Assembly (NCBI RefSeq): GCF_000470315.2
Contig: NZ_CBRF02000001.1
Span: 186,001-250,000, forward strand
Direction: 5' to 3'
Source: Psychromonas sp. SP041
GTDB lineage: Bacteria; Pseudomonadota; Gammaproteobacteria; Enterobacterales; Psychromonadaceae
Length of the DNA: 64,000 bases
Shown: one piece after another, positions 23,529 through 32,245 of the stretch
Layout: every line of letters begins with the position of its first letter
How positions within the stretch are numbered: position 1 is the stretch's first letter
Made by a program: the position numbers and the translations under genes
Notes under the pieces: model-generated
What the model was told of the DNA's origin: nothing
Databases searched by the model: none
Seen by the model: only the letters and a program-made list of their open reading frames with translations

Positions 23529-23807
23529 ATGGTAACAAGAGTAATTGTAGATAATAAACTGTACGACATGCCTGCTAAAGAGGCCGCTAAACGACTAGGC
23601 GTTAATTACTCGACCTTAATGGGAAGAGTTAGAAACCCCAAAGAGAAGTGGTCTGGATGGAAATTTGCAGATGTCGACTATGATATTGTTATTAATGGAA
23701 AATGTTATGCTGATATTGATATTGCGGTTTTTGAATTATTGAACATTAAGCATAAGATACATAAGCACAAGATGGAGCAATCGCGCTCTGAGAAAAAGAC
23801 GGATTAA
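23529..23807 (+). CDS. HTH protein (NUMOD/homing-endonuclease-associated type)
   Basis: 92 residues, ATG with TAAGG upstream. MPAKEAAKRLGVNYSTLMGRVRNPKEKWSGWKF is a helix-turn-helix of the type seen in the DNA-recognition modules of phage homing endonucleases (NUMOD-like). No nuclease domain is attached, so it is a free-standing DNA-binding protein. The C-terminus is strongly basic (KHKIHKHKMEQSRSEKK). Confidence 0.6.
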   Translation: MVTRVIVDNKLYDMPAKEAAKRLGVNYSTLMGRVRNPKEKWSGWKFADVDYDIVINGKCYADIDIAVFELLNIKHKIHKHKMEQSRSEKKTD

Positions 23808-23832
23808 TAGCTTTTAAAAAAAGGATTTGGTC

Positions 23833-23910
23833 GTGACTTATATATTGCTAGGACTGGTTGCTGTATGTCCTGTATCGTTTCTTATATATATGACGTACAA
23901 AATATTATAA
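23833..23910 (+). CDS. Possible 25-residue membrane peptide
   Basis: A GTG at 23833 with AAAAGGA upstream opens a 25-codon frame, MTYILLGLVAVCPVSFLIYM then TYKIL, ending TAA at 23908. The whole peptide is one hydrophobic helix. It could be a small membrane protein or a type I toxin-like peptide; length makes chance hard to exclude. Confidence 0.35.
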   Translation: MTYILLGLVAVCPVSFLIYMTYKIL

Positions 23911-23999
23911 AAATTAATGCATTATGTTTAAGCCCAGTCAAAAAGCGGGGTAATTAAACACTCAGTATGCATGATTTCGAATTAAATTAAGGTATTACT

Positions 24000-24410
24000 A
24001 TGAAAATGCGATTTAGCCCAGCAGAGAACATATTTGTTTTCAAACATCCTCGAAGCGAGTCTATCGTTTCAGTTGAAGAGAAAGATGGTTCCGCACTGAT
24101 CACGTTTATTGATAAAGAAAATTCTCAAGCTACGTTAGAGCTTTCAAATATGCATGATTTGACTGAATTTACAGATCTACTTTCTGGATTAAAAGACAAG
24201 CATTATAAGGAAGTAAGGGGACTCTTTGATGAAAATGTAGTGTTTTGTGTCTCATACGGTAATTATGGTGACCCATTCGAGGAGTGTATTGTATTTACAT
24301 TCTCTATTGCAGATCCCAAGAAGCAATTCGAAGAATGTGAGATTGTAGTGTCATTGGATTTATGGGAGAAGAAATGGTTTGTAGACGCTTTGTCTAAGTG
24401 CGTTAAATAA
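24000..24410 (+). CDS. Unknown protein
   Basis: 136 residues, ATG with TAAGG eight bases upstream. Beta-rich throughout (SIVSVEEKDGSALITFID; VVFCVSYGNYG; CIVFTFSIAD). No signal peptide or membrane segment, no motif recognised. Convergent with the gene at 24578, with a palindrome between them. Confidence 0.6.
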   Translation: MKMRFSPAENIFVFKHPRSESIVSVEEKDGSALITFIDKENSQATLELSNMHDLTEFTDLLSGLKDKHYKEVRGLFDENVVFCVSYGNYGDPFEECIVFTFSIADPKKQFEECEIVVSLDLWEKKWFVDALSKCVK

Positions 24411-24549
24411 ATTGATAGCCGAATATAAGTTTTTGCTTAAGTTCGGCTTATTTTGATGGATGTGTATTTTAATGTTTGCAGTGCGAATACTCGCTTATTG
24501 AGCTGCTAGTCGTTCATTCTAAGGATTTGGTTTTTTTGTTTTGTTGTTA

Positions 24550-24565
24550 CCAGGCCTAGGCCTGG
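24550..24565. terminator. Tight palindrome between convergent genes
   Basis: CCAGGCC-TA-GGCCTGG lies between the stops of the genes at 24000 and 24578. Loop is minimal, so as RNA it would open to four or more bases. Confidence 0.4.
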
Positions 24566-24577
24566 GTTATCCCGAGC

Positions 24578-24985
24578 CTACCCTGTTATCGTGTATTCTA
24601 ACTTGGCACCATTAAGCATCACCACTTCTAAGCCAAACTCTGTTAGGGTTGCTTTACTTTTATCGCAAAAACTTGCAGCTTCACCTGTTGAGAACTGATC
24701 TGACTTAAAATAAAAGTCTTTGCTACGTGAGTGTATTTCACCCGTCATTATTCTGGGTGTTTTAGGCTTCATCCAAAACTGATTTGAGTTTTTGATACTC
24801 AAAGAATTATCGTTTAATTCAATGTTTTCTGGCGCACAGCCTTGAGAAATTAAGGCTTCAGTTGTTTGTTTGACCCAATCATCCCATTCGTCAAGTGATA
24901 GACCACCGTCCATTGTGCGTGTTACTTCTTTGTTTTCTGCAGCCAAGAAAAATTCTTTTTTTGATTTGTATTGTTGAGTAGGCAT
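24578..24985 (-). CDS. Unknown protein
   Basis: 135 residues, ATG with GGGGGAA upstream. Hydrophilic, with an N-terminal helical part (KSKKEFFLAAENKEV) and mixed remainder. No motif recognised. Monocistronic with a class A promoter at 25015-25043. Confidence 0.6.
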   Translation of the reverse strand: MPTQQYKSKKEFFLAAENKEVTRTMDGGLSLDEWDDWVKQTTEALISQGCAPENIELNDNSLSIKNSNQFWMKPKTPRIMTGEIHSRSKDFYFKSDQFSTGEAASFCDKSKATLTEFGLEVVMLNGAKLEYTITG

Positions 24986-25014
24986 TATTTGTTCCCCCAG
25001 TTAATTAAGTATAT

Positions 25015-25043
25015 ATTATATCAATTATTGTATTATCAGTCAA
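25015..25043 (-). promoter_or_regulatory. Class A promoter
   Basis: On the minus strand TTGACT, 17 bases, TATAAT with an extended -10 TG. The spacer carries AATACAATAATTGA as in the class A set. Confidence 0.7.
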
Positions 25044-25230
25044 AGTAATCTTGGAGGTTGTCTCGATGTTTTTAAGCTTTTGTAAAGGCCATGCTATTTG
25101 TTTATTTTGGTTTATTGGGTGATAGAGATATTTTTTTGAAGCGGAGCGGTTCAGGATGTGTTCATACTGAGTGATTATTTGCTCGGAATTTAAACAAGAA
25201 ATAAGTTATTTTTTACGGGAGGAAAAAGTG

Positions 25231-25263
25231 TTCAGCAACAGAAGAAGAACTTCTGTTGCTGAA
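25231..25263 (-). terminator. Strong terminator of the outer-membrane protein gene
   Basis: A 14-bp perfect stem (TTCAGCAACAGAAG with its complement) and a five-base loop; read leftward it is followed by CACTTTTTCC. It lies just past the stop of the gene at 25270. Confidence 0.75.
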
Positions 25264-25269
25264 TGCTTA

Positions 25270-25923
25270 CTATTTTAAAGAATATTTTAGGTGGAAAAGC
25301 AAGTGAACCGCTGTGTTTGGGACCATTGCTGAGCTATTTTCTACTTCAATTTTGGCGTATGAATAGGTCATTTTTCCTTCTATGCTAAAGATTAAATATT
25401 GATTAATTGGGAAGTCATGCTCTATGCCTAATTGAAAAGTGGCACCAGCGATTTTGTACGATTGGTTACTTTTAACGCCATTAATTGTTATTTCACTGCT
25501 CGGAATGACTAGGCCTGCCCCGAAACGTGCGATGTTGTTCGGTGTAATCTCTTTGGCATAGTTACCGTATAGCAGGTTGTAATTGATATCAAAGTTAGAG
25601 ACATCTACGCCCTGGTCGTTATCTAGGTCGCTTGAGTCCATGTAAAGCTTATGATGTACAAACTCTAGTTCCCAAGCGCTATTATCTTTCCATTTTGCTA
25701 GCCTAACATCATAGTAGATGGGGGCTTCAAAGGGATTCGTGTCAAAATTAACAACGCCCAAATCTACATCAGCGCTGCCAGAGCGTTTTATTGTTATGTC
25801 TTCACCGTAGCTGAGTGCTGCGCCTGAGCCGAGACTAAATTCTATTGAGTCTTCTTTGGCGAATGCGGAAAAGGTTGTGAGAGAGATGCCGATAAGTGTT
25901 ATTTTTAAATATATGTGCTTCAT
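25270..25923 (-). CDS. Small outer-membrane beta-barrel protein
   Basis: 217 residues. Residues 1-22 are a signal peptide ending FSAFA. The mature part shows alternating hydrophobic strands (IYYDVRLAKWKDNSAWELEFVHHKLYM; ARFGAGLVIPSSEI; YSYAKIEV) and ends in an aromatic-rich strand (HLLFHLKYSLK), the pattern of eight-stranded barrels of OmpW/OmpX-like size. No specific subfamily is recognised. Role could be surface modification or shielding of a receptor. Monocistronic with a strong terminator. Confidence 0.7.
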   Translation of the reverse strand: MKHIYLKITLIGISLTTFSAFAKEDSIEFSLGSGAALSYGEDITIKRSGSADVDLGVVNFDTNPFEAPIYYDVRLAKWKDNSAWELEFVHHKLYMDSSDLDNDQGVDVSNFDINYNLLYGNYAKEITPNNIARFGAGLVIPSSEITINGVKSNQSYKIAGATFQLGIEHDFPINQYLIFSIEGKMTYSYAKIEVENSSAMVPNTAVHLLFHLKYSLK

Positions 25924-26434
25924 AGTTAGATATCCTTATGTACATGCTGCTGAATATATGATGATTAATATATAACAGTTTAATCAAATGGTGTCATGAT
26001 GCAAGTGATTTAAAAGTAAGCAGTTTTTGTATCGTAATTTAATTTACATCATTTGTGCAGGCTATCTGGGTCGCTTTTTAAATGTATCACATAAGAATTT
26101 ACACTTTTTCTTTGGTGCTAATGTGTATCACATAATTCATTACAGAGCTCAAAAAGGGATAAGAGATAGGGAACTGGATAATTCCGGCTTTGCCGGGCAT
26201 CTTTTAAATACTTCACAGCCTAATTTGACTGCTTTACAAAAATTAAAACAATAAATATAAAAATACAGTGAAGTTAATTATACTCTATTAAAATAATGAC
26301 TCAGGATTAGTGAGTCGTTCTACTTCAAGTCTCTTTTATTTCTATGTGTTTTTTAATAAAGAGAAATAGTTATATAAAAGCTTTGTTAAGATCGTACTTA
26401 AAGGTTTAAGAGACAACAAATTAAAGGCATTAAG
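25924..26434. other. Geneless 510 bases
   Basis: A 75-codon plus-strand frame at 26027-26254 has no ribosome site, no promoter and no protein-like pattern, so I do not call it. The stretch holds two TGTATCACATAA-like copies (26085 and 26124) and an inverted repeat GACTCA/TGAGTC at 26297-26315. Nothing else is seen. Confidence 0.4.
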
Positions 26435-26524
26435 TTGAAAATACACTCATTAAAAAAAGTTAAAAAGCAATCGGTTAGGTTGAAAATATACTCATTAAAA
26501 AAAGTTAAAAAACAATCGGCTTTG
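26435..26524 (+). repeat. 45-base tandem repeat inside the vWA gene
   Basis: Bases 26435-26479 and 26480-26524 are two in-frame 45-base copies differing at about five positions. Each encodes a KI-SLKKVKKQS-type lysine-rich unit and each begins with TTG, so either could serve as the start. Confidence 0.8.
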
Positions 26525-27295
26525 CTACAGGAAAGAATAGCAGCCACCAGCAGTCACCCAAATGATGCAATTGAAATCAATGCAAAAGTCCGTGTTGGCG
26601 TCTGTTTAGATATGTCAGCAAGCATGAGAGAGGCAATTAGAAATGGGATTGCTGGTGATGTGGTAAAGAAAACCATCATGATGGGGCTTTTGTTAGATTC
26701 AGAAACAAAAGTTGATGTGTTCGGTTTTGGCAATCATGCTGAGCTCTTAGGGACAGTTGAAGCAAGTGATGTTGATGCCTTCTGTGAATCACTTAAGACG
26801 GCCCCTACAATGGGTGATACAAAATATTCAAATGCGATTCATACTGTTGTCGATTTTTATGAGCAGAATAATAGTGACATTCCTGCCTATGTTGCCTTCA
26901 TTACAGATGGTGAAGCTTTAGACAAGGGGCGGGCAACCAGGGTAATGAAAGAGATGTCATCGTCATCTATCTTTTTTCAATTTATAGGTATCGGAGAAGA
27001 TGACGAGCCAGTTCCCGCAGTTATCAATAATGACAAATCATCATTATCTAAAACAGGAAGACTTAAATCCTTTTTTCATTTACTGATAGGAAAAGAGCAA
27101 GAGGAGCAGGTCTGCTTTACCAACAAAGGAATTTTTCGAAAATTCGCTTTCATTAAAAACATGATCAATGAAGATAGTTTTAATAATGTTGGCTTTTTTT
27201 CTATTGAGAACCAGGGGGATTTTCAAAACAAATTAACTGTTAGTTTGATGATTATACGCTATATCGGATGGAGTCGGACTAGACAGGCGTTATAA
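26435..27295 (+). CDS. TerF-type von Willebrand A domain protein
   Basis: 286 residues from a TTG at 26435 with AAAGG upstream. Residues 52-200 form a vWA domain with the MIDAS set DMSAS (59-63), a conserved Thr in TMGDT, and FITDGEAL. The phrases LDMSASMREAIRNG and KVDVFGFGNHAELL match the vWA domain of TerF/TerY proteins, which act with TerB, TerC and TerD in metal-linked stress responses. The ter cluster is 21 kb away at 48 kb. The N-terminus holds a tandem 15-residue lysine-rich repeat. No membrane segment. Confidence 0.8.
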   Translation: MKIHSLKKVKKQSVRLKIYSLKKVKKQSALLQERIAATSSHPNDAIEINAKVRVGVCLDMSASMREAIRNGIAGDVVKKTIMMGLLLDSETKVDVFGFGNHAELLGTVEASDVDAFCESLKTAPTMGDTKYSNAIHTVVDFYEQNNSDIPAYVAFITDGEALDKGRATRVMKEMSSSSIFFQFIGIGEDDEPVPAVINNDKSSLSKTGRLKSFFHLLIGKEQEEQVCFTNKGIFRKFAFIKNMINEDSFNNVGFFSIENQGDFQNKLTVSLMIIRYIGWSRTRQAL

Positions 27296-27479
27296 CACTA
27301 CTTTTGCAAAGCGCCTTTTGTTTATTGACTCATATGAGCCTTTAAATACCATTTATAGTATAATATTCCAATTAATTGTTAGCGAAATATTCTGTATGTG
27401 GTATATTGCGTTAACAATTAATAGCGTGAAACATATTGAATATCTATCGCGTTTTTTTAAATTTAAACAGGGGATAAAC

Positions 27480-27890
27480 ATGGCATTAACGAAAGCACAA
27501 ATTGAGAAAGCAATCCGAACGGAAGCCAATCTTGATGAAATGCAATTTTCTTTACTAAAGAAAGATGGAGTTTGGCACTGGTCTGGTACTGTAGGTGAAA
27601 GCTTAAAAGAGACCAGTACGTCAGAAAAAACACTGGGTGCAATGAATTTAGAAGAATGGGTTAGCAAGTTCAAAGCAGGCCAGAACAAGCCAGTAGAGCT
27701 AAAAAGCAATCATGAGCCAGTAGAAGCTAAAAAAGAAAGTGCTAACACTGTAAAGAGTGAAGTTGCACCAACTACAGTGAATGCCAATAAGTCTCATGCT
27801 TTTAGAGATTGGATGCATAAACAAAGCCCTAACGATATGCTCCCAAGAGGCCGTTTCTTCAAAGGTCGTGAAGCAGGCGCATACGCTTAA
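27480..27890 (+). CDS. Unknown protein
   Basis: 136 residues from the ATG at 27480, preceded by AGGGGA; the longer frame from 27318 has no ribosome site. The first 60 residues look folded (EMQFSLLKKDGVWHWSGTVGESL...NLEEWVSKF), then a flexible Glu/Lys/Ala/Thr linker, then a conserved-looking basic tail (HAFRDWMHKQ...RGRFFKGREAGAYA). No family recognised. Confidence 0.65.
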   Translation: MALTKAQIEKAIRTEANLDEMQFSLLKKDGVWHWSGTVGESLKETSTSEKTLGAMNLEEWVSKFKAGQNKPVELKSNHEPVEAKKESANTVKSEVAPTTVNANKSHAFRDWMHKQSPNDMLPRGRFFKGREAGAYA

Positions 27891-27900
27891 GCCGAAAGTT

Positions 27901-27923
27901 ATTTGCAGGAAATTCCTGCAAAT
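27901..27923 (+). terminator. Terminator after the gene at 27480
   Basis: A 23-base near-perfect palindrome (ATTTGCAGG/CCTGCAAAT, loop AAATT), followed rightward by ATATATTTT. Confidence 0.65.
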
Positions 27924-27928
27924 ATATT

Positions 27929-28930
27929 TTAAGAAGAGAATAAATAGAACGCTCCCTTCATGATCTCTTCTTTAATCTTATTACCTATCACACCATAATC
28001 CATATTAGCTGTCGTTTCCAAAGGGATGTAGTTTTTTCCTTCGTAGCTAAATGAAAGGCTCATCGGTTTCTCAGATTCAATGACAGCAATAGCGTGTGGT
28101 ATATTTTTAAACGCCAATATTGCAACTTCACGGTCAGGAAACTGGTGTTCAAGTATTGAAACCAAAAGTAACGCCTTCTCGTCACAGTCGCCCTTGTTAT
28201 CCATCAGAACAGCCAGCGGTGTTCTAAAGTAGTGCCCTTCAAGCTCGCCGTAGTCATAAGGGATTGCTTGTACAAAGTCGAGATAGAATTGAAGTTGGTC
28301 TAATGGATTGTTCATGAGGCTAACAATTGGCTGTGTTTTTCGGTATATGCTTTGTCCCACAGAGGCTTGTGTTTTGAGTGCAAATTTATAGTCAAAAAAG
28401 GATGCGTCGCCGATGGTAGTATGATGAAAATACTCTTCTGCCATCTTAGTGACCTCAACCTCGACCAGGCCTCTAACTTCTTTGGCAGCACTATCTGCCT
28501 TTTTCTGGCTTTTAGCCGATGCTATAAACTTAAAGCCCTGAGAATAAGACAGTTCAAATTCAACTTTAATGCCGTTTGAACGCTCATATGACCGTACTAT
28601 CTGGTCGATTCGCGTCTTGAACTCTGGGATTTTATAAACATCAGATAAATTAAAGTCTCGTCGATAGCTAATGTCATCTATGTTTACAGATAGTGAATTT
28701 GTTTTTAATTTAAATCCATAATTTCGATAGTTATCTACCGTAAAATTATACGTTAACAATTCGTGTTTAAAGCTAATAGATTGCTCTGAATGCTTCATGT
28801 TTGTTATAACACTGTGCTTTGAAGCATTTGCATTAAATGCAAGCCCGGCCAGTATGGCTATTGAAAGAAGTTTTTTCATAAAATAGAGAGCAGAACGATT
28901 TAAGTTATCCTTCATATCGTTCTGCTGCAT
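27929..28930 (-). CDS. Exported transglutaminase-like cysteine protease fold protein
   Basis: 333 residues from the first ATG, which follows AAAGGA closely; an internal ATG at 28879 would begin exactly at the signal peptide MKKLLSIAILAGLAFNANA. The C-terminal third carries the transglutaminase-like triad: Cys249 in KGDCDEKA, His279 in IPHAIAVI and Glu305 in PLETT. This fold includes bacterial proteases, peptide N-glycanases and crosslinkers; the periplasmic location fits a protease or wall/protein modifier. It lies 53 bases downstream of nhaA on the same strand and may be co-transcribed. Confidence 0.7.
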   Translation of the reverse strand: MQQNDMKDNLNRSALYFMKKLLSIAILAGLAFNANASKHSVITNMKHSEQSISFKHELLTYNFTVDNYRNYGFKLKTNSLSVNIDDISYRRDFNLSDVYKIPEFKTRIDQIVRSYERSNGIKVEFELSYSQGFKFIASAKSQKKADSAAKEVRGLVEVEVTKMAEEYFHHTTIGDASFFDYKFALKTQASVGQSIYRKTQPIVSLMNNPLDQLQFYLDFVQAIPYDYGELEGHYFRTPLAVLMDNKGDCDEKALLLVSILEHQFPDREVAILAFKNIPHAIAVIESEKPMSLSFSYEGKNYIPLETTANMDYGVIGNKIKEEIMKGAFYLFSS

Positions 28931-28983
28931 TTCCTTTTAATTATTAGAATATTCGCTGTTGTTCGCGACATTGAGTAACTGAA

Positions 28984-30159
28984 TTATTTAGATATCAATT
29001 CGTGTGCCTTAGGCAAAGAGAACCACAGTACAATAGAGCCACCAACGGCAGAAATCGTTGTCCCAAGTAAAACGCCCACTTTGTATGATACAGGGTCGAT
29101 ATCACTAAGCTCGCCGATAAACAAGGACATGGTGAAGCCTATGCCCGCAATCATAGACATACCCAGCAGCATAGGGAATGTGGTGTTGTCAGGTTTCTTA
29201 ACCCAACCTGTTAGAATTAAAAAGCAGGCAATAATGAATATTCCGACTGTTTTACCTACGAATAATGACGTCGCAATAATAATTGAGATTGGATCTAAAA
29301 GATTGTCGAAGCTAACGTTTTCTATATAGACGCCAGCATTACATATGGTAAATAAAGGCACAACAAAAAATGCGACAAATTCGTGTAAGCTGTGCTGAAT
29401 GTCTTTAAGTGGCATTCTTTTGTCTTCAGTAGGCCCATAAGGAATGGCAAATGCAAGAATAACCCCTGATAGTGTTGCATGAACGCCGCTTTTAACCATA
29501 AATGCCCAAAGCACAAACCCGACGATAAAATAAGGCACTAAGTTGACAACGCGACAGTATTTCATTGCGAACAGAACAATCACTGCCGCTCCAGATAGCA
29601 TGATGTAGGTTGTGTCTATTCCTTTGGAGTAGCCGATTGCTATCACCACAATAGCCATTAGATCGTCAAAAATGGCAAGGGCCAGTAATGTAACTTTAAG
29701 GCCAAGAGGGACGCGCTTGCTAAAAAGGCCTAATATTCCTAATGCAAATGCAATATCGGTTGTTGTTGATATTGCCCAGCCTGATATTGTATCCGCACTG
29801 AACCCAGTTAATAACAGGAAAATGCATGCAGGCATAACGAACCCGGAAAAAGCTAGATTTACTGGCAATGCAAGCTGTTCAAAAGAAGACAGCCTGCCTT
29901 CTTTTACTTCTTCTCGAAGCTCTGCGGCGACAAGAAGAAAAAAGATGGCCATTAAACCTTCATTTGCAAAGTGATGTAATCCCAGATCAACTTCGAGCCC
30001 TAACATATTAAATTTTAGCGGTAAGTGAAGGAATTGCTCATAGCTTGCATTCCCAAGGTTAGACCAGGCTAGCGCTACAATTGCTGACATGATCAATGCA
30101 ATGCCTCCTGCGGACTCAAGGGCTATAAAGTCTTCTATATGCTTCTTCAAACGTTTCAT
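28984..30159 (-). CDS. nhaA: Na+/H+ antiporter NhaA
   Basis: 391 residues, the length of E. coli NhaA (388). About twelve hydrophobic segments, start LKKHIEDFIALESAGGIALI, FLLVAAELREEVKEGRL, LAIFDDLMAIVVIA with the ion-binding Asp pair, and GFTMSLFIGEL all match the family end to end. It exchanges cytoplasmic sodium for external protons in the inner membrane. On an accessory element it suggests a saline niche. It is driven by a promoter at 30197-30224 and followed by the exported transglutaminase-like gene. Confidence 0.95.
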   Translation of the reverse strand: MKRLKKHIEDFIALESAGGIALIMSAIVALAWSNLGNASYEQFLHLPLKFNMLGLEVDLGLHHFANEGLMAIFFLLVAAELREEVKEGRLSSFEQLALPVNLAFSGFVMPACIFLLLTGFSADTISGWAISTTTDIAFALGILGLFSKRVPLGLKVTLLALAIFDDLMAIVVIAIGYSKGIDTTYIMLSGAAVIVLFAMKYCRVVNLVPYFIVGFVLWAFMVKSGVHATLSGVILAFAIPYGPTEDKRMPLKDIQHSLHEFVAFFVVPLFTICNAGVYIENVSFDNLLDPISIIIATSLFVGKTVGIFIIACFLILTGWVKKPDNTTFPMLLGMSMIAGIGFTMSLFIGELSDIDPVSYKVGVLLGTTISAVGGSIVLWFSLPKAHELISK

Positions 30160-30196
30160 GATTTTCCCATAGGTGTGACAAATAAAATAATTGGTT

Positions 30197-30224
30197 AATA
30201 TATTACTATTCAGCCTTAAGTCAA
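30197..30224 (-). promoter_or_regulatory. nhaA promoter
   Basis: On the minus strand TTGACT, 16 bases, TATATT. The spacer lacks the class A TATAC block. Confidence 0.6.
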
Positions 30225-30396
30225 TATACAGGTCTATTTGAGCGAGTTGGCATCAATAAAAATAACAGGATGTATTGACAGATATTAGGGAACAAATATT
30301 AAGAGGTGTGCTTGATAGAAGCATGAAAAAATCGAACATGCACAATTTATCAGTAGTTAAAAATAGGGGGGAGATTTAATGATTAATAGTGCAAAT

Positions 30397-30424
30397 TGCT
30401 ACCAAAAAATGGACTGATGGTAGC
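30397..30424. terminator. Hairpin after the gene at 30436
   Basis: GCTACCA pairs with TGGTAGC across a 14-base loop, 12 bases past the stop of the leftward gene. No T-run. Confidence 0.35.
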
Positions 30425-30435
30425 ATGAATAGTTG

Positions 30436-30984
30436 CTAATACGATGCAGTGGAATCGAAATCGTAAGGGTCTGTAACCTCATATTTCTGACCTTCAAAGA
30501 TGCCTGCTTCTTTTATTTTTATGATGTTCGGGCGTAAAACAATCATTTCAGTATCAAGAAAGCTGTCAGCGACAAGATGCGCTCCCGTCGAAACAAGGCA
30601 TGATGTTATGAAATTGCTAGTTCCGCTTCCGTAATGCGCCTTAATGGCTCTTTTAGCATCACCTCCACTCATGTCATGAACCAGCACAAGTGCTTCAGGG
30701 CTGACCTCGAAGAAAACATAGCCGTCACCAGGGTGTAAAAGGGCTTTTGATGAGCTATCGTTGCTTGGATTTGAGAAAACACCAATGGGATCATTTTCAA
30801 ACAAGCAACTTGGGGCGCCTGAGTCTTTAGCGGTGCTGCCACATCGACTTAAATCGAACCCATTGTTAGCAATAGACTCTGCAAATGATGCATTGCCGGT
30901 TTTATGCGTCCCAAATAACTGTGAGAATTCATCTTTTACTTTTTCAAGTCTAAAGCCAGGTGGGAGAGAGTTTAAGTTTGACAT
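30436..30984 (-). CDS. Possible ADP-ribosyltransferase-fold protein
   Basis: 182 residues, cytoplasmic by the lack of a signal peptide. LFGTHKTGNASFAESIANNGFDLSRCG has the shape of the N-terminal His/Gly-Thr segment and following helix of PARP/ART-fold enzymes, GDGYVFFEVSPEALVLVHD resembles their core strands, and DTEMIVLRPNIIKI could carry the catalytic Glu. Phages use such enzymes to modify host RNA polymerase or other targets. The resemblance is at pattern level only and several ART hallmarks are missing. Otherwise unknown. Confidence 0.45.
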   Translation of the reverse strand: MSNLNSLPPGFRLEKVKDEFSQLFGTHKTGNASFAESIANNGFDLSRCGSTAKDSGAPSCLFENDPIGVFSNPSNDSSSKALLHPGDGYVFFEVSPEALVLVHDMSGGDAKRAIKAHYGSGTSNFITSCLVSTGAHLVADSFLDTEMIVLRPNIIKIKEAGIFEGQKYEVTDPYDFDSTASY

Positions 30985-31435
30985 TAATTGATTCCAAAAA
31001 ATAATTTAATGTATTTTAACTTGTTTGGGCAACAATTTAAAGTTGGCCCATTGCGAAGAGTCGACAGAGGGAAAACTTAAAAGTTATTGTGCCTGGATGT
31101 TTGGCCGATCGATAAATTCCACGAATGAACATTTTTATCCTGCAGCACACAGTTTCTCTGAGTTAGCGCTTTTCGGGCATGGATTAAGATCTAAGCTAAC
31201 TAGTAAAGCATCGATTTTTATTAATATTACATTTCATGGACCTAATTTTCGCGGTTACCATGTCAAATCCAGTATAACTGGCAATTAATTTAATGAGTTT
31301 TTCGTTCAAAAGAGAGGGAAAGAGGGAGCTGGCGCCTTAATCTTTTGCAAAAAAGACCAAAATCGCCTGTATTCGGTGGAAGTTAATTCCAATATTAGAC
31401 AACATCAACTGGAATTAACTTAATGATTAAATTGT
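30985..31435. other. Geneless 450 bases
   Basis: An 87-codon plus-strand frame at 31025-31288 starts with TTG, has no ribosome site or promoter and does not read like a protein. The right end contains the hairpin at 31382. I see no supported gene. Confidence 0.4.
31382..31419 (-). terminator. Hairpin after the OmpA-like gene
   Basis: GTTAATTCCA pairs perfectly with TGGAATTAAC (10 bp) across 18 bases, 16 bases past the stop of the leftward OmpA-like gene. Confidence 0.5.
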
Positions 31436-32083
31436 CTAGTTCGGGAAGATAGTCAACTCTACGCGGCGGTTACATCTTCGACCATGCTCAGACTCATTAG
31501 AGCAAAGAGGGACAGAATCAGAAAAACCATCAATATTTGTTCGACCATAAGCTAGACCAGAGGCATGGAAGTAGGTGGCAACAGAACGAGCTCTGGCCAA
31601 GGACAGCTCATGGTTAAGTGAGTGGTCACCGATGTTGTCAGTATGCCCATCAACTTGAAGTGACGCATGAGGATGCATTTTTAGCACCTTAACAACACTT
31701 CTTAGCGTTGACTTAATCGATTGAGATACCTTTGCACTTCCAGATGGGAATAAAATATCACCAGAGAGAATAAGTTTAATATGGTCATCATTACGCTTGA
31801 TTATAACGCCCGTGTCAGCAAGCTCTCTTCTGAAGTCCTCTTCTTGTTGGTCCATTTTTGAGCCAATTAGTCCTCCTACTGCCGGCCCCGCCGCACATCC
31901 TTGAATGCCTAGCTCTCCATTGCCTGTGACGGCTGTTGAAGTGCCAGCTACAGTACATCCGACAATTGCGCCATTAACTAGATTAGTCGTCTCTTGTTGA
32001 TCAGTGGCCGCGTTATAGTGGGTTGTCTGACAACCGGTAAGCATAAGTAGCAATGAGGAAGCAATTATTGGTGATTTAAACAT
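31436..32083 (-). CDS. OmpA-family peptidoglycan-binding lipoprotein
   Basis: 215 residues from the ATG at 32083, preceded by AAAAAGAGAGA; the frame extends to 32137 without a ribosome site. The signal peptide ends in the lipobox LTGC. A glycine-rich segment resembling a glycine-zipper (VNGAIVGCTVAG...GPAVGGLIGSK) is followed by an OmpA C-terminal domain: DILFPSGSAKV, VDGHTDNIGDHSLNHELSLARA, and NRRVELTI with the Asp and Arg that bind diaminopimelate. It should tether the outer membrane to the wall. This layout matches YiaD/Pal-type lipoproteins. Promoter at 32151-32178. Confidence 0.88.
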   Translation of the reverse strand: MFKSPIIASSLLLMLTGCQTTHYNAATDQQETTNLVNGAIVGCTVAGTSTAVTGNGELGIQGCAAGPAVGGLIGSKMDQQEEDFRRELADTGVIIKRNDDHIKLILSGDILFPSGSAKVSQSIKSTLRSVVKVLKMHPHASLQVDGHTDNIGDHSLNHELSLARARSVATYFHASGLAYGRTNIDGFSDSVPLCSNESEHGRRCNRRVELTIFPN

Positions 32084-32150
32084 ATGTGTCTCTCTTTTTT
32101 GTATCCAAAGTGGCATTAAATAAAGTAAATTCAACAATCAATAATCATAT

Positions 32151-32178
32151 ATTATACCGAATCTTGAGGTTTTGACAA
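32151..32178 (-). promoter_or_regulatory. Promoter of the OmpA-like lipoprotein gene
   Basis: On the minus strand TTGTCA, 16 bases, TATAAT. Confidence 0.55.
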
Positions 32179-32245
32179 TACTAGGCTTTGTATATTTTTA
32201 AGTTAAGTCAAACTCTATCTTAATGAAAAAAAAGAGTTATCTTTA

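Noticed and set aside
26027-26254. 75-codon rightward frame
   Set aside because: No ribosome site or promoter and no recognisable protein pattern; left as a geneless region.
31025-31288. 87-codon rightward frame with TTG start
   Set aside because: No ribosome site, no promoter, composition unlike neighbouring proteins.
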